Below, in pieces: positions 26,430 through 35,242 of a stretch of DNA of 64,000 nucleotides. Below the pieces are notes generated by a model. That model saw only the letters and a list, made by a program, of their open reading frames with translations. It was not told where the DNA came from and did no database searches. The position numbers and the translations under genes were made by a program. The stretch comes from Campylobacter suis. Its GTDB lineage: Bacteria > Campylobacterota > Campylobacteria > Campylobacterales > Campylobacteraceae. The stretch spans positions 1 to 64,000 of the forward strand of contig NZ_CAJHOE010000002.1 of NCBI RefSeq assembly GCF_905120475.1, read 5' to 3'. Position 1 is the first letter of the stretch. Each line of letters opens with the position of its first letter.

Positions 26430-26474
26430 TAACTCTTTGTAAGATTTCATCAAACATCAAAAAAGGAGAACAAA

Positions 26475-27491
26475 ATGAAAGTTTTTAAAAGTGTAGTTGC
26501 AGCCTCTTTACTTTGTATGGTAGCTTATGCTGAGCAAATCAGGATCGCTGGTAGCTCGACAGTTTTTCCATTTTCTAGCTTTGTAGCAGAGGAATTTGCA
26601 GCGCTAAAGGGCAAAAAAGCTCCTATCGTTGAAAGCCTTGGAACAGGTGGCGGCTTTAAGGCATTTTGCGCATCACAAAAGGGTATAGATATAGCAAACG
26701 CTTCAAGACCTATGAAGCTAAGCGAATTTCAAGAGTGTGAGAAAAATGGCATAAACCAAATTTCAGGCTTTATGATAGGCTATGATGGTATCGTTTTGGC
26801 ACAAAATAAACAAAATGCGGAACTAAGCCTAACAAAAGAGCAAATTTTCCTGGCTCTTGCCAAACAAATTCCGCAAAATGGTGCTTTGGTGGATAACCCT
26901 TACAAAAAATGGAACCAGATAGATGCAAGCTTACCTGATAAGGAAATTTTAGTTTATGGGCCCCCAACAACATCTGGCACAAGAGATAGCTTTGAAGAAC
27001 AGCTCATGCAAGCAGCCTCTAAAAATTTTAAAGAATACGGCGAAAAAGCGGGCAAATATGGCTCTATAAGAGAAGATGGAGCTTATGTTCCATCAAGTGA
27101 AAACGACAACCTAATAGTCGCAAAACTAGCCCAAAACAAAGACGCTTATGGCATTTTTGGGTATGGGTATTTGGCTGAAAATGGTAGCAAAGTCGCAGCT
27201 GTTGGGATAAATGGCATAAAGCCAAGCGAAAAAAGCGTAGCAGATGGTAGCTACACTCTAGCAAGAAGCCTTTATTTTTATGTAAAAAATGAAAATTTCA
27301 AAGCAAATGATGAAATTCCAGCCTTTATAGATCTTTTCATAAGCCAAGCTATGATAGGCAAAGACGGCGCACTAAAGAGCTTAGGGTTAATATCACTTAA
27401 TCAAGACAGCTTTGCTGCTATGCGTAAAAATGCTGCTGATCCACAAAAACTATCTGTTGAGATGGTAAAATCAGGCAAAGTTATCCAATAA
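26475..27491 (+). CDS. pstS: Phosphate-binding periplasmic protein PstS
   Basis: 338 residues with a Sec signal (about 1-19, cleavage after AYA). AGSSTVFPFS near 26-35 and TTSGTRDSF near 165-173 are the phosphate-coordinating loops of PstS. Delivers phosphate to the PstCAB importer. A strong AAAGGAG precedes the start. First gene of the pst operon, directly behind the PHO box. Confidence 0.95.
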   Translation: MKVFKSVVAASLLCMVAYAEQIRIAGSSTVFPFSSFVAEEFAALKGKKAPIVESLGTGGGFKAFCASQKGIDIANASRPMKLSEFQECEKNGINQISGFMIGYDGIVLAQNKQNAELSLTKEQIFLALAKQIPQNGALVDNPYKKWNQIDASLPDKEILVYGPPTTSGTRDSFEEQLMQAASKNFKEYGEKAGKYGSIREDGAYVPSSENDNLIVAKLAQNKDAYGIFGYGYLAENGSKVAAVGINGIKPSEKSVADGSYTLARSLYFYVKNENFKANDEIPAFIDLFISQAMIGKDGALKSLGLISLNQDSFAAMRKNAADPQKLSVEMVKSGKVIQ

Positions 27492-27499
27492 GGCTTATC

Positions 27500-28507
27500 G
27501 TGCTTTATCTTGCATTATTTGTGCTTACTTTTGGATGCTACTACGCTTTTAAGGGCAAAATTTCAGCCCTTAGCTTTGAGCCTTTGAGCTTTAAAAACAA
27601 AGGCTCACAAAACCTTACATACGCCCTACTTTTCGCAGCTTCATTAGTTTCTATCATCTGCACACTAATGATTTTAGCTTCTATTTTATTTGAGGCTATG
27701 AAATTTTTCTCCACTCAAAGTTTTACAAATTTTTTCCTGAGTTTTCACTGGGCTCCACACGATGCATTTTTGGGCAAAGATGGTAGTTTTGGCTCACTTG
27801 GATTATTTTTTGGAACATTTTACATCAGCTTAATAGCTGTTTTAACGGCATTTCCACTTGGAATTTTCACGGCAATTTACCTAAGCCAATACTGCTCAAA
27901 ACAAAAAAGAGCCTACTTAAAGCCATTTTTAGAAATTTTAGCCGGAGTACCAAGTGTTGTTTACGGCTTTTTTGCTGCGATTTTTGTTGCACCAATTGTT
28001 GTTAGTATGGCGGAGTTTTTTGGGCTAGATGCTTCGCACAACAACGCTTTAAGCGCAGGGCTTGTGATGAGCGTGATGATAACCCCCATGATAGCCAGTC
28101 TTTGCGATGATACACTCTGTCAAGTGCCTAAAAAACTACATTACGGGGCTCTTAGCTTGGGACTAAGCAAAGAAGAAAGTATAATATTTGCCGTTTTGCC
28201 ACCAGCCATGCCAGGGATCATCGCGGCATGCTTGCTCGGACTTTCAAGGGCTCTTGGTGAGACGATGATAGTGGTTATGGCTGCTAGTTTGAGAGTAAAT
28301 TTTAGTTTAAATCCACTTGAAGACATGACAACAGTGACGGTTAAAATAGTAGAGGTTTTAAGCGGCGATCAAGAATTTGATAATCCACTAACTTTAAGCG
28401 CTTTTGCCCTTGGGATTACGCTATTTGCTATAACTTTTGTGATAAATTTTATAGCTGTTTTGATCTCGCGAGCCTACCAGCGTAAATACAAAATCGCAAA
28501 TCTATAA
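27500..28507 (+). CDS. pstC: Phosphate ABC transporter permease PstC
   Basis: 335 residues, GTG start. Six or seven membrane helices; the EAA loop GLSRALGETMIVVMAA near 246-262 contacts PstB. The arginine and glutamate in RALGETM are important for phosphate transport in the family. Starts 8 bases after pstS. Confidence 0.94.
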   Translation: MLYLALFVLTFGCYYAFKGKISALSFEPLSFKNKGSQNLTYALLFAASLVSIICTLMILASILFEAMKFFSTQSFTNFFLSFHWAPHDAFLGKDGSFGSLGLFFGTFYISLIAVLTAFPLGIFTAIYLSQYCSKQKRAYLKPFLEILAGVPSVVYGFFAAIFVAPIVVSMAEFFGLDASHNNALSAGLVMSVMITPMIASLCDDTLCQVPKKLHYGALSLGLSKEESIIFAVLPPAMPGIIAACLLGLSRALGETMIVVMAASLRVNFSLNPLEDMTTVTVKIVEVLSGDQEFDNPLTLSAFALGITLFAITFVINFIAVLISRAYQRKYKIANL

Positions 28508-28516
28508 GGCAGCACA

Positions 28517-29644
28517 ATGAGAAAGTTAAAAGGCGCGATATTTAAAGGCTTTTGCAAGGCTTCATTTTGGCTTTGCGTAGCATTTTTGTTGCTATTTTTA
28601 GGAACATTGATAAAAAATGGAGTTGGAGAATTTAGCAAATTTTATATAAAAACTGAGTTTGTAGTAACTGAAAATTTACTAGCAAATCCTTACTCATTTG
28701 AAAGTGAATATAAAAAGTTTATATCGCGTGCATGGATAAGAGAGCTACCAGCACTATTAAGATTACAAAATGCCAAGGCTGGAGATAGGATACAAACTCT
28801 AGCTACTGCAAATGCAGATGTTCAATCACAGCTTAAGCTAGGAGTCTCTAAGCTAAATGAGACGCAAATAAGCCAAGTGGCAAACCTTAGAAATAAAGGC
28901 GTTATAATAAACAAATTTAGTCTTGACTTTTTTACAAAAAGTGACTCAAAAATTCCAGAAAATGCAGGCTTTTTATCAGCTATATTTGGCAGTGTCTTAG
29001 TTATGTGCGTAGCCATGATGTCAGCGTTTCCAGTAGGGCTTGCGAGCGGAATTTATCTAGAAAAATTTGCAAAGGACAATAAATTTAGCAAATTTATAGA
29101 AATTAGCATAAATAACCTAAACGCAGTCCCTTCAATCATCTTTGGACTGCTCGGACTTGCGGTATTTATAAATTTCTTTGGACTGCCAAGAAGCTCGATA
29201 ATCGTAGGCGGCTTAGTGCTTGGCATTATGAGCTTGCCTGTGATTATAGTAAGCGTAAGAAGCGCACTAAGATCGGTGCCTGAAAGCATTTCGCAAGCTG
29301 GATATAGTTTGGGTTTAAATAAATTTCAAGTCATAAAAGACCATGTCTTGCCGAGTGCTTGGAGTGGGATACTAACTGGGATTATAATGGCACTGGCTGG
29401 AGCTATCGGCGAAACTGCTCCGCTTATGATAGTTGGCATGATAGCCTTTGTTCCAGAGATGGCAACAAGTCTTTTTAGCCCATCAGCCGTCATGCCGTCA
29501 CAAATTTTCATCTGGTCAGGAAGCCCAGAGCTAATATATGTACAAAAGACCAGCGCTGCTATACTCACGCTACTTTTTATAACATTTTCACTAAATTTAC
29601 TAGCAATAATCCTAAGAAATAAAATCAACAAAAAGGCACAATGA
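28517..29644 (+). CDS. pstA: Phosphate ABC transporter permease PstA
   Basis: 375 residues. A long periplasmic or linker segment (about 40-145) separates the first membrane helix from the five-helix transport core. The core has the EAA-type loop, with [15 protein letters not shown] near 294-308. Overlaps pstB by 4 bases. Confidence 0.94.
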   Translation: MRKLKGAIFKGFCKASFWLCVAFLLLFLGTLIKNGVGEFSKFYIKTEFVVTENLLANPYSFESEYKKFISRAWIRELPALLRLQNAKAGDRIQTLATANADVQSQLKLGVSKLNETQISQVANLRNKGVIINKFSLDFFTKSDSKIPENAGFLSAIFGSVLVMCVAMMSAFPVGLASGIYLEKFAKDNKFSKFIEISINNLNAVPSIIFGLLGLAVFINFFGLPRSSIIVGGLVLGIMSLPVIIVSVRSALRSVPESISQAGYSLGLNKFQVIKDHVLPSAWSGILTGIIMALAGAIGETAPLMIVGMIAFVPEMATSLFSPSAVMPSQIFIWSGSPELIYVQKTSAAILTLLFITFSLNLLAIILRNKINKKAQ

Positions 29645-30402
29645 TGAAAATCAAAGCGCAAAGTAAAAATTTAACCCTTTATTACGGCGAAAAAAAGGCG
29701 CTAAATAACATAAATATGAAAATAGCACAAAACAAGATCACCGCACTCATCGGTCCATCAGGCTGCGGGAAAAGTACATTTTTACGCTGTTTTAATCGCA
29801 TGAATGACCTAATAGACAATGTCAAAATCTCAGGTGAAATTTTAATAGATAGCACAAATATCTACCAAAGTCAAGTTGATGAAACCCAGGTACGAAGGCG
29901 CGTAGGCATGGTCTTTCAGCAGCCAAACCCATTTTTAAAAAGCATTTATGAAAATATATCCTACGCACCGCTTGTGCATAGGATGGTAAAAAAGGGCAGT
30001 GAGTGCGATATGTTAGTTGAAGATAGCCTTAAAAAAGCTGGGCTTTGGAACGAAGTAAGAGATAGGCTCAAAACTCCAGCAACTACGCTAAGTGGCGGTC
30101 AGCAACAACGCTTATGCATCGCTAGAACCATTGCCGTTAAGCCAGAGCTTATACTAATGGACGAGCCAACTTCGGCACTTGATCCTATATCAACAGGCAT
30201 TATAGAGGAGCTTATGAGCGAACTTGGGCATGAGTTTAGCATAGTTGTCGTTACTCATAATATGCAACAAGCAGCTAGAATTTCAGACTATACTGGCTTT
30301 TTTCATATGGGTGACTTGGTTGAGTTTGGAGAAACGGAGCAAATTTTCAAAGATCCGAATGAGAAAAAAACAAAGCAATATATAAAAGGTAAATTTGGCT
30401 GA
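29641..30402 (+). CDS. pstB: Phosphate ABC transporter ATPase PstB
   Basis: 253 residues. Walker [10 protein letters not shown] near 38-46, Q-loop VFQQPNPF, signature LSGGQQQRL near 149, Walker [14 protein letters not shown], and switch histidine in VVTHNM. Energises phosphate import. Two successive ATG codons open the gene. No phoU follows, unlike many pst operons. Confidence 0.97.
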   Translation: MMKIKAQSKNLTLYYGEKKALNNINMKIAQNKITALIGPSGCGKSTFLRCFNRMNDLIDNVKISGEILIDSTNIYQSQVDETQVRRRVGMVFQQPNPFLKSIYENISYAPLVHRMVKKGSECDMLVEDSLKKAGLWNEVRDRLKTPATTLSGGQQQRLCIARTIAVKPELILMDEPTSALDPISTGIIEELMSELGHEFSIVVVTHNMQQAARISDYTGFFHMGDLVEFGETEQIFKDPNEKKTKQYIKGKFG

Positions 30403-30410
30403 TATAGTTA

Positions 30411-30434
30411 AAAAGGGTGCAAACGCCCCCTTTA
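30411..30434. terminator. Bidirectional terminator between pstB and glycerate kinase
   Basis: Hairpin AAAGGGTGC/GCCCCCTTT with one mismatch and an AAAC loop, flanked by A-rich and T-rich sequence on the two sides. It lies between two convergent genes. Confidence 0.6.
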
Positions 30435-30436
30435 AT

Positions 30437-31564
30437 TTATCTTCTAAGTAAAAAGAGTCTTACTGCTTGCTCGCTAACTCGTTTTAAATTCTCGCTTGCA
30501 ACGCTTTTTTTCATCGCCTCATCAAGACTAATAGGCTCATTTTGTATGCTAAAAAAGGCATCTATACCATTTTTGTTGCACTCATTAGCACATTTTGAAA
30601 CGCTCCCCGCAAGAGCGATAACAGGCTTGTCATACTTTTTAGCAAGCTTTGCCACGCCAGTTGGTGTCTTGCCCATAGAGCTTTGAAAATCCATACGACC
30701 CTCGCCGGTTATAACTAAATCAGCTCTTTTAATCTCATCTTCAAGCAAAATTTCCTCAGTTATAATCTGCACACCAGGCTTTAGTTTTGCATTTAAAAAA
30801 CTTACAAAACCATACCCTAGCCCACCCGCAGCACCAGAACCGCGAAGTTTCCAAGTCTGAGCTACTATCTCTTTATCTACAACACTAGCAAAGCTAACAA
30901 GCCCAGAGTCAAGCTCTTTTACCATGGACTCATCAGCGCCTTTTTGCGGTCCATAAACATAGGCTGCGCCGTTTTTTCCAAAAAGTGGATTATCCACATC
31001 ACAGGCAACCAAAAACTCGCACTCTTTTAACTCTTTAATGGTGTTTAGAGTTGAAATTTTAGCGATCTTAGAAAGGTTTGCACCGTTTCCTTCAAGCAAA
31101 TTTCCACTTTTATCGTAAAAAACAAAACCTAAAGCACTAAGCATGCCAGTACCAGCGTCATTTGTAGCACTTCCGCCTATACCGATGATAAATTTTCTAG
31201 CACCTTTGTTGATAGCATCTTTTATCATCAGTCCAAATCCATAAGTGCTTGTTTTTAATGGGTTACGCTCATTTTTTTCAAGCAAAGTTAGACCAGAAGC
31301 AGATGCCATCTCCATAATAGCTAGCTCGCCAGCCATCGCATAGCGAGCTAGAATTTTCACGCCTAGTGGATTTTGCGTTATGACATCGATATATTTACCG
31401 CCAAGAGCGTCAGCAAGGGCCTCTACAGTACCCTCGCCACCGTCTGCCACAGGTTTTACTATGACCTCATCGCAAAGGGGCTTTATGCCACTCTTAACGG
31501 CATTACCAGCCTCAAGCGAACTTAGTGAGCCCTTAAATGAGTCTATTGCAACTAAAATTCTCAT
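30437..31564 (-). CDS. Glycerate kinase
   Basis: 375 residues from the ATG at 31564. Phosphorylates glycerate to phosphoglycerate, feeding lower glycolysis. The start MRILVAIDSFKGSLSS is the typical N-terminus of the GarK/GlxK family. Other signatures are VADGGEGT near 43-50, GIGGSATNDAGTG near 123-135, and ITGEGRMDFQS near 283. A frame from 31582 adds six residues that overlap the permease; the ATGA overlap with the permease stop argues for 31564. The operon with a GntP-type permease implies uptake and use of glycerate. The 2- or 3-phosphate product is not decided by sequence. Confidence 0.92.
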   Translation of the reverse strand: MRILVAIDSFKGSLSSLEAGNAVKSGIKPLCDEVIVKPVADGGEGTVEALADALGGKYIDVITQNPLGVKILARYAMAGELAIMEMASASGLTLLEKNERNPLKTSTYGFGLMIKDAINKGARKFIIGIGGSATNDAGTGMLSALGFVFYDKSGNLLEGNGANLSKIAKISTLNTIKELKECEFLVACDVDNPLFGKNGAAYVYGPQKGADESMVKELDSGLVSFASVVDKEIVAQTWKLRGSGAAGGLGYGFVSFLNAKLKPGVQIITEEILLEDEIKRADLVITGEGRMDFQSSMGKTPTGVAKLAKKYDKPVIALAGSVSKCANECNKNGIDAFFSIQNEPISLDEAMKKSVASENLKRVSEQAVRLFLLRR

Positions 31565-32931
31565 AAAAGAACCAAGGAGCAAACAAATACGCTCAGCATA
31601 CCGACTATACCCATTATAAGCGTTAAGGTAGTCTGTGTCTTATAGCCTTGTTGTGGGTTCATGCCGCTGAAATTTGTAACAACCCAGTAATAGCTGTCAT
31701 TTGCATGAGAGACGCACATAGCACCCGCTGCAATAGCCATAACAACAAGCACACCAGCTATCTCAGTCGTAAAACCAAGCGCACTCATCAGTGAGTCGCC
31801 AGCACTAAACATGCCCATGATAGATGCGGTAGTCACGATGGCTACAGTTGAGCTACCTTGTGCGGTTTTTAGGATAGCCGAGATGATAAATGGAAAGAAA
31901 ATTCCAGCCGCGCTAATAACTTGTGCATTTTCCTTGATGTAAGCAACAAATCCCGCCTCAGTGATAACTTTACCAAGCACACCACCAGCTGCAGTGATGA
32001 AAAGTATAGGACCTACAACTTTTAGCGTATCGTTTGTTAAAGTATTAAAAATTGAAATTTTATTCGTATCAAGAAGCAAAATAATGGCAAATACAACGCC
32101 AATAGCAAGGGCGATTATAGGATTACCCAAAAAGGCAAGAAGAGCGCCAGCGGTACCGCTAACTCCAGCAACTTTAGCTATAGAGCCAAGCGCCATAAAA
32201 ATGATAGGCATTAGTATAGGCGCAATGCTTAAAAAGCCACTTGGAAGCTTTCCGTATTCCTTAATAAGCTCCTCATAGCTCTTAGAAAGCTCGGTATCAT
32301 TTTCAACAAGATCTATCTTTGAACCGATAAATTTTGCATATATATAAGCAGCTGTAAGCACTGGGATAGAAACCACCGCACCCACAATAATCACAAGCAA
32401 TAAATTTGAATCAACCCCAATCGCTCCAGCCGCAGCTATCGGACCAGGAGTTGGAGGGATAAAAACATGCGAAGCATACAAGCCAGCACTTAGGGCAACA
32501 GCCATACCCACTGGGCTTGCTCCGATCTTTTTACGAAGTGCACGGCGGATAGGATCAAGCACAACAAAGCCACTATCGCAAAAAACTGGGATACCTACGA
32601 TCCAACCCATTATCAACATTGCAAGTTCTGGACGCTTTGAGCCTACAACATTTACAACCATGTCAGCCAGCTTTAAAGCCGCACCAGTCTTTTCAAGCAC
32701 CATTCCTATGAGCGCTCCAAAGATGATAACGATGCCGATACTTTTAAATATGCCACTAAAGCCATCGCCTATGATAGCTGGAATTTTGCTAACATTTACT
32801 CCAGCCACTAACGCAAGTGCTAGTGATGTAAGCATTAATGCCAAAAATGGATGGACATTTAACTTTGATATCATCCAAATCATCAAAGCAATAGCTATGA
32901 CAAATACTACAATAAGCCCGATACCCGTCAT
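31561..32931 (-). CDS. GntP-family permease, likely glycerate or gluconate importer
   Basis: 456 residues with about 12 membrane helices. Typical GntP-family sequence, for example GFVVLDPIRRALRK and PPTPGPIAAAG. The family imports gluconate and related sugar acids by proton symport. Coupling with the glycerate kinase gene (ATGA overlap) makes glycerate the best guess. First gene of a two-gene minus-strand operon. Confidence 0.88.
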   Translation of the reverse strand: MTGIGLIVVFVIAIALMIWMISKLNVHPFLALMLTSLALALVAGVNVSKIPAIIGDGFSGIFKSIGIVIIFGALIGMVLEKTGAALKLADMVVNVVGSKRPELAMLIMGWIVGIPVFCDSGFVVLDPIRRALRKKIGASPVGMAVALSAGLYASHVFIPPTPGPIAAAGAIGVDSNLLLVIIVGAVVSIPVLTAAYIYAKFIGSKIDLVENDTELSKSYEELIKEYGKLPSGFLSIAPILMPIIFMALGSIAKVAGVSGTAGALLAFLGNPIIALAIGVVFAIILLLDTNKISIFNTLTNDTLKVVGPILFITAAGGVLGKVITEAGFVAYIKENAQVISAAGIFFPFIISAILKTAQGSSTVAIVTTASIMGMFSAGDSLMSALGFTTEIAGVLVVMAIAAGAMCVSHANDSYYWVVTNFSGMNPQQGYKTQTTLTLIMGIVGMLSVFVCSLVLL

Positions 32932-33484
32932 GAATTCTCCTTTATAAAAATTTCATCAATAGTAGCGTATTTTTTATATAAAATCTATAAAAATTTTTAG
33001 TTTTATTGTTTTATTTTTATGTTATGCAAATTTTATAGAATTTAAGGGGTAAAATGATTATAGTATTTAAAGCTTTGCAAAATAATAGATTTTGTGCTAA
33101 AAACTAGGGTTTTTGACAAAATATATCAGATATGGCTAAAATTTTTAGCATAAAATAACTGAAATTTTACCAGTTTTTTGATGTTTTACTTCTACATTTT
33201 ATCTTTAAGATATATATGGGTTTTTAGAACTTTTTATTTTTGGATAAGGTTTTAATACTTTGTTTTTTCAAATAAAATACTTAATGATGAAATTTAAAAT
33301 AGTATACTAATAGAATTTTTGATATTTTTGTTTTATCTTAAAAATTATAAGATTGCCTAGCCTAGTAAAGTAGTGCAATATTTTTTATATTTTAAATAAA
33401 CAATATTGCGGTAAATAATGAAAAAACATTTTTCAAAACTTTGTTATAAAAAGCAATAAATTCGAATGAAATTTTTAAAGCAAG
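32932..33484. other. AT-rich intergenic region of about 550 bases, no convincing gene
   Basis: Very AT-rich with stops in all frames. It must contain the minus-strand promoter of the permease operon near its left end. A 17-codon frame at 33054-33107 on the plus strand has a good ribosome binding site (AAGGGG), but the peptide is unremarkable. An inverted repeat GCAATATT (33375-33382) with AATATTGC (33402-33409) lies near the right end. No structured RNA recognised. Confidence 0.7.
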
Positions 33485-33574
33485 TGGCCGGGAGATAGGG
33501 ATTCGAACCCCAGGAGGCTTTCACACCTCAACGGTTTTCAAGACCGCCGCTTTCGACCGCTCAGCCATCTCCCG
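33485..33574 (-). tRNA. tRNA-Ser (anticodon TGA)
   Basis: 90 bases with a long variable arm. Acceptor CGGGAGA/TCTCCCG; anticodon loop CTTGAAA; CCA encoded at 33485-33487. Last of the minus-strand array that starts with tRNA-Gly. Confidence 0.95.
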
Positions 33575-33623
33575 CGAAAAGAACTTGTGAATTATAGCAG
33601 ATTTAGCTTAAAATTTGCTATAA

Positions 33624-33776
33624 CTACTCAGTTTTTTCCTTTACATAAGTAGCGCCGTCATTAACTTTATCTTTTGTCCACTCTTTTGCATTATGAGTAT
33701 CTTCTTTAACACCATGCCAAGTATTTGAACAACCGACAAAAAACATAGCTGCGACCAACAAAGATAAAAACTTCAT
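33624..33776 (-). CDS. Entericidin-like small lipoprotein
   Basis: 50 residues. The signal peptide ends in a lipobox (FVGC, cysteine 16), followed directly by SNTWHGVKEDTHN. The small size, lipobox and the N-T-x-x-G-x-x-x-D pattern after the cysteine are those of entericidin A/B-type membrane lipoproteins. The ribosome binding site AGGAG is 6 bases before the ATG. The gene sits inside a tRNA array, between tRNA-Cys (CCA end 21 bases upstream of the ATG) and tRNA-Ser (49 bases downstream). It is probably expressed from the tRNA transcript. In E. coli, EcnA and EcnB act as antidote and toxin; that role is not shown here. Confidence 0.82.
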   Translation of the reverse strand: MKFLSLLVAAMFFVGCSNTWHGVKEDTHNAKEWTKDKVNDGATYVKEKTE

Positions 33777-33797
33777 AGCTCACTCCTGTTATAAATT

Positions 33798-33871
33798 TGG
33801 AGGCGACACCCGGATTCGAACCGGGGGTAAAAGCTTTGCAGGCTTCTGCCTTACCACTTGGCCATGTCGCC
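33798..33871 (-). tRNA. tRNA-Cys (anticodon GCA)
   Basis: Acceptor GGCGACA/TGTCGCC; anticodon loop CTGCAAA; discriminator T; CCA encoded at 33798-33800. Confidence 0.95.
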
Positions 33872-33881
33872 AGTTACAAAG

Positions 33882-33968
33882 TGGTGCCCAGGACCGGACT
33901 TGAACCGGTACGGAAAAAAAATCCGAGGGATTTTAAGTCCCTTGTGTCTACCATTCCACCACCTGGGC
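33882..33968 (-). tRNA. tRNA-Leu (anticodon TAA)
   Basis: 87 bases with a long variable arm. Acceptor GCCCAGG/CCTGGGC; anticodon loop CTTAAAA; CCA encoded. Confidence 0.95.
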
Positions 33969-33979
33969 TAGTTAAAAAC

Positions 33980-34054
33980 TGGAGCGGGAAACGAGATTCG
34001 AACTCGCGACCCCAACCTTGGCAAGGTTGTGCTCTACCCCTGAGCTATTCCCGC
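33980..34054 (-). tRNA. tRNA-Gly (anticodon GCC)
   Basis: Acceptor GCGGGAA/TTCCCGC; anticodon loop TTGCCAA; CCA encoded. First gene of the minus-strand tRNA array. Confidence 0.95.
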
Positions 34055-34067
34055 ATTAAAAAGTGCA

Positions 34068-34073
34068 ATTCTA
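34068..34073 (-). promoter_or_regulatory. Putative -10 box for the tRNA-Gly/Leu/Cys/lipoprotein/Ser array
   Basis: TAGAAT on the minus strand, 14 bases upstream of the tRNA-Gly 5' end. No clear -35 box. Confidence 0.4.
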
Positions 34074-34150
34074 ACCAAAATTTGCTTAAAATTTTATTTT
34101 ATTTTGATAAATTTTAATAAAATTTCAAATTTTTATAAGCCTTTTTGATG

Positions 34151-34156
34151 TAAAAT
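34151..34156 (+). promoter_or_regulatory. Putative -10 box for tRNA-Ala
   Basis: TAAAAT preceded by TG, 16 bases before the tRNA-Ala 5' end, divergent from the minus-strand tRNA array. Confidence 0.4.
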
Positions 34157-34171
34157 GTAACTTCATTTTTT

Positions 34172-34247
<76 letters not shown>

Positions 34248-34399
34248 TTGTATCTTTTCTAAAATTTATTTCACTGCTTTTTTACAACAAACAATTAGCC
34301 TAATTTATCAAAAAGAACAACAGAAAATGGTAGGTGTATTTTCTTGTTTACAATAAGCTGACTATACATCAAACCCTAAAATAAACGCTATATAAAACA

Positions 34400-34424
34400 A
34401 CAAAGCGTGTCAAACACGCTTTGT
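34400..34424 (-). terminator. Hairpin terminator of terC
   Basis: Perfect 11-bp stem with a 3-base loop, ACAAAGCGTGT with ACACGCTTTGT, directly past the terC stop. The T tract on the minus strand is interrupted. Confidence 0.6.
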
Positions 34425-34425
34425 T

Positions 34426-35151
34426 TTAATGTTTTGCCTTTTTTCTAGCGTAAATGTTAATAATTTCAACAATTAGCGAAAATGCCATAGCAAAGTAGAT
34501 ATAGCCTTTTGGCACATGAAGCCCTAAGCCTTCGCCAACTAGCGAGAAGCCAATAAGTATCAAAAACGCAAGAGCTAAAATTTTAATGGTTGGATTATTA
34601 TCAACAAAGTGTGAGATGGATTTTGAAGCTACCATCATAACACCAACTGCTATTATAACGGCAAGTATCATGATCTCTATATGATCTGCCATACCAACTG
34701 CGGTAATAACGCTATCAAGCGAAAATACAATGTCAAGAATGGCGATTTGAGTGATCACCATAGCAAAGCTAGCATATGTTTTTCCATCTTTATGCTCATG
34801 CTCTTCACCACCAACACTAGAGTGGATTTCGGTTGTTGATTTGGCTATCAAGAACAATCCACCAAGTATCAAGACCAGATCACGCCCAGTTATCTCAAAA
34901 CCAAACACGCTAAATAAAGGCGTTGTAAGCTTCATGATCCAAAATAGCGAAAGTAGCAACAACACCCTTGTAGCCATTGCAAATCCAAGGCCTAAAATTC
35001 TACCCTTATCGCGTTGATGCTCAGGTAGTTTTGCTACTAAAATAGCTATAAAGATTATGTTGTCAATGCCAAGCACTATCTCAAGTGCAGTCAAAGTAAC
35101 AAGCGACAGCCAAGCCTCTGGCGAACTCATCCAAGCTAGGAATTCCATCAT
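34426..35151 (-). CDS. TerC-family integral membrane protein
   Basis: 241 residues with about seven membrane helices. Conserved intramembrane acidic segments ALEIVLGIDNIIFIA (about 22-36) and LDIVFSLDSVITAVG (about 138-152) are the family hallmark. TerC-type proteins are linked to metal homeostasis, mainly manganese export, and to tellurite resistance. No other ter genes are nearby, so metal handling is more likely than tellurite resistance. Single-gene unit with its own terminator. Confidence 0.88.
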   Translation of the reverse strand: MMEFLAWMSSPEAWLSLVTLTALEIVLGIDNIIFIAILVAKLPEHQRDKGRILGLGFAMATRVLLLLSLFWIMKLTTPLFSVFGFEITGRDLVLILGGLFLIAKSTTEIHSSVGGEEHEHKDGKTYASFAMVITQIAILDIVFSLDSVITAVGMADHIEIMILAVIIAVGVMMVASKSISHFVDNNPTIKILALAFLILIGFSLVGEGLGLHVPKGYIYFAMAFSLIVEIINIYARKKAKH

Positions 35152-35214
35152 TTTCCTTTAAAAAAATTTTCGTAAGTATAGCAGAAATTTTAAATTTTTG
35201 GGTTATAAAAATTT

Positions 35215-35236
35215 AAAAGAGTCCTAAGACTCTTTT
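35215..35236 (-). terminator. Rho-independent terminator after nifU
   Basis: Perfect 9-bp stem AAAAGAGTC/GACTCTTTT with a 4-base loop, followed on the minus strand by a T-rich run, just past the nifU stop. Confidence 0.75.
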
Positions 35237-35242
35237 GTAGGG

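Noticed and set aside
33054-33107. 17-codon frame with a good ribosome binding site
   Set aside because: Too short and without recognisable features to call as a gene from sequence alone.
33797-34117. 106-codon plus-strand frame across tRNA-Cys/Leu/Gly
   Set aside because: Same artefact: translated complement of tRNA genes (TPGFEPG, TGLEPVRK).
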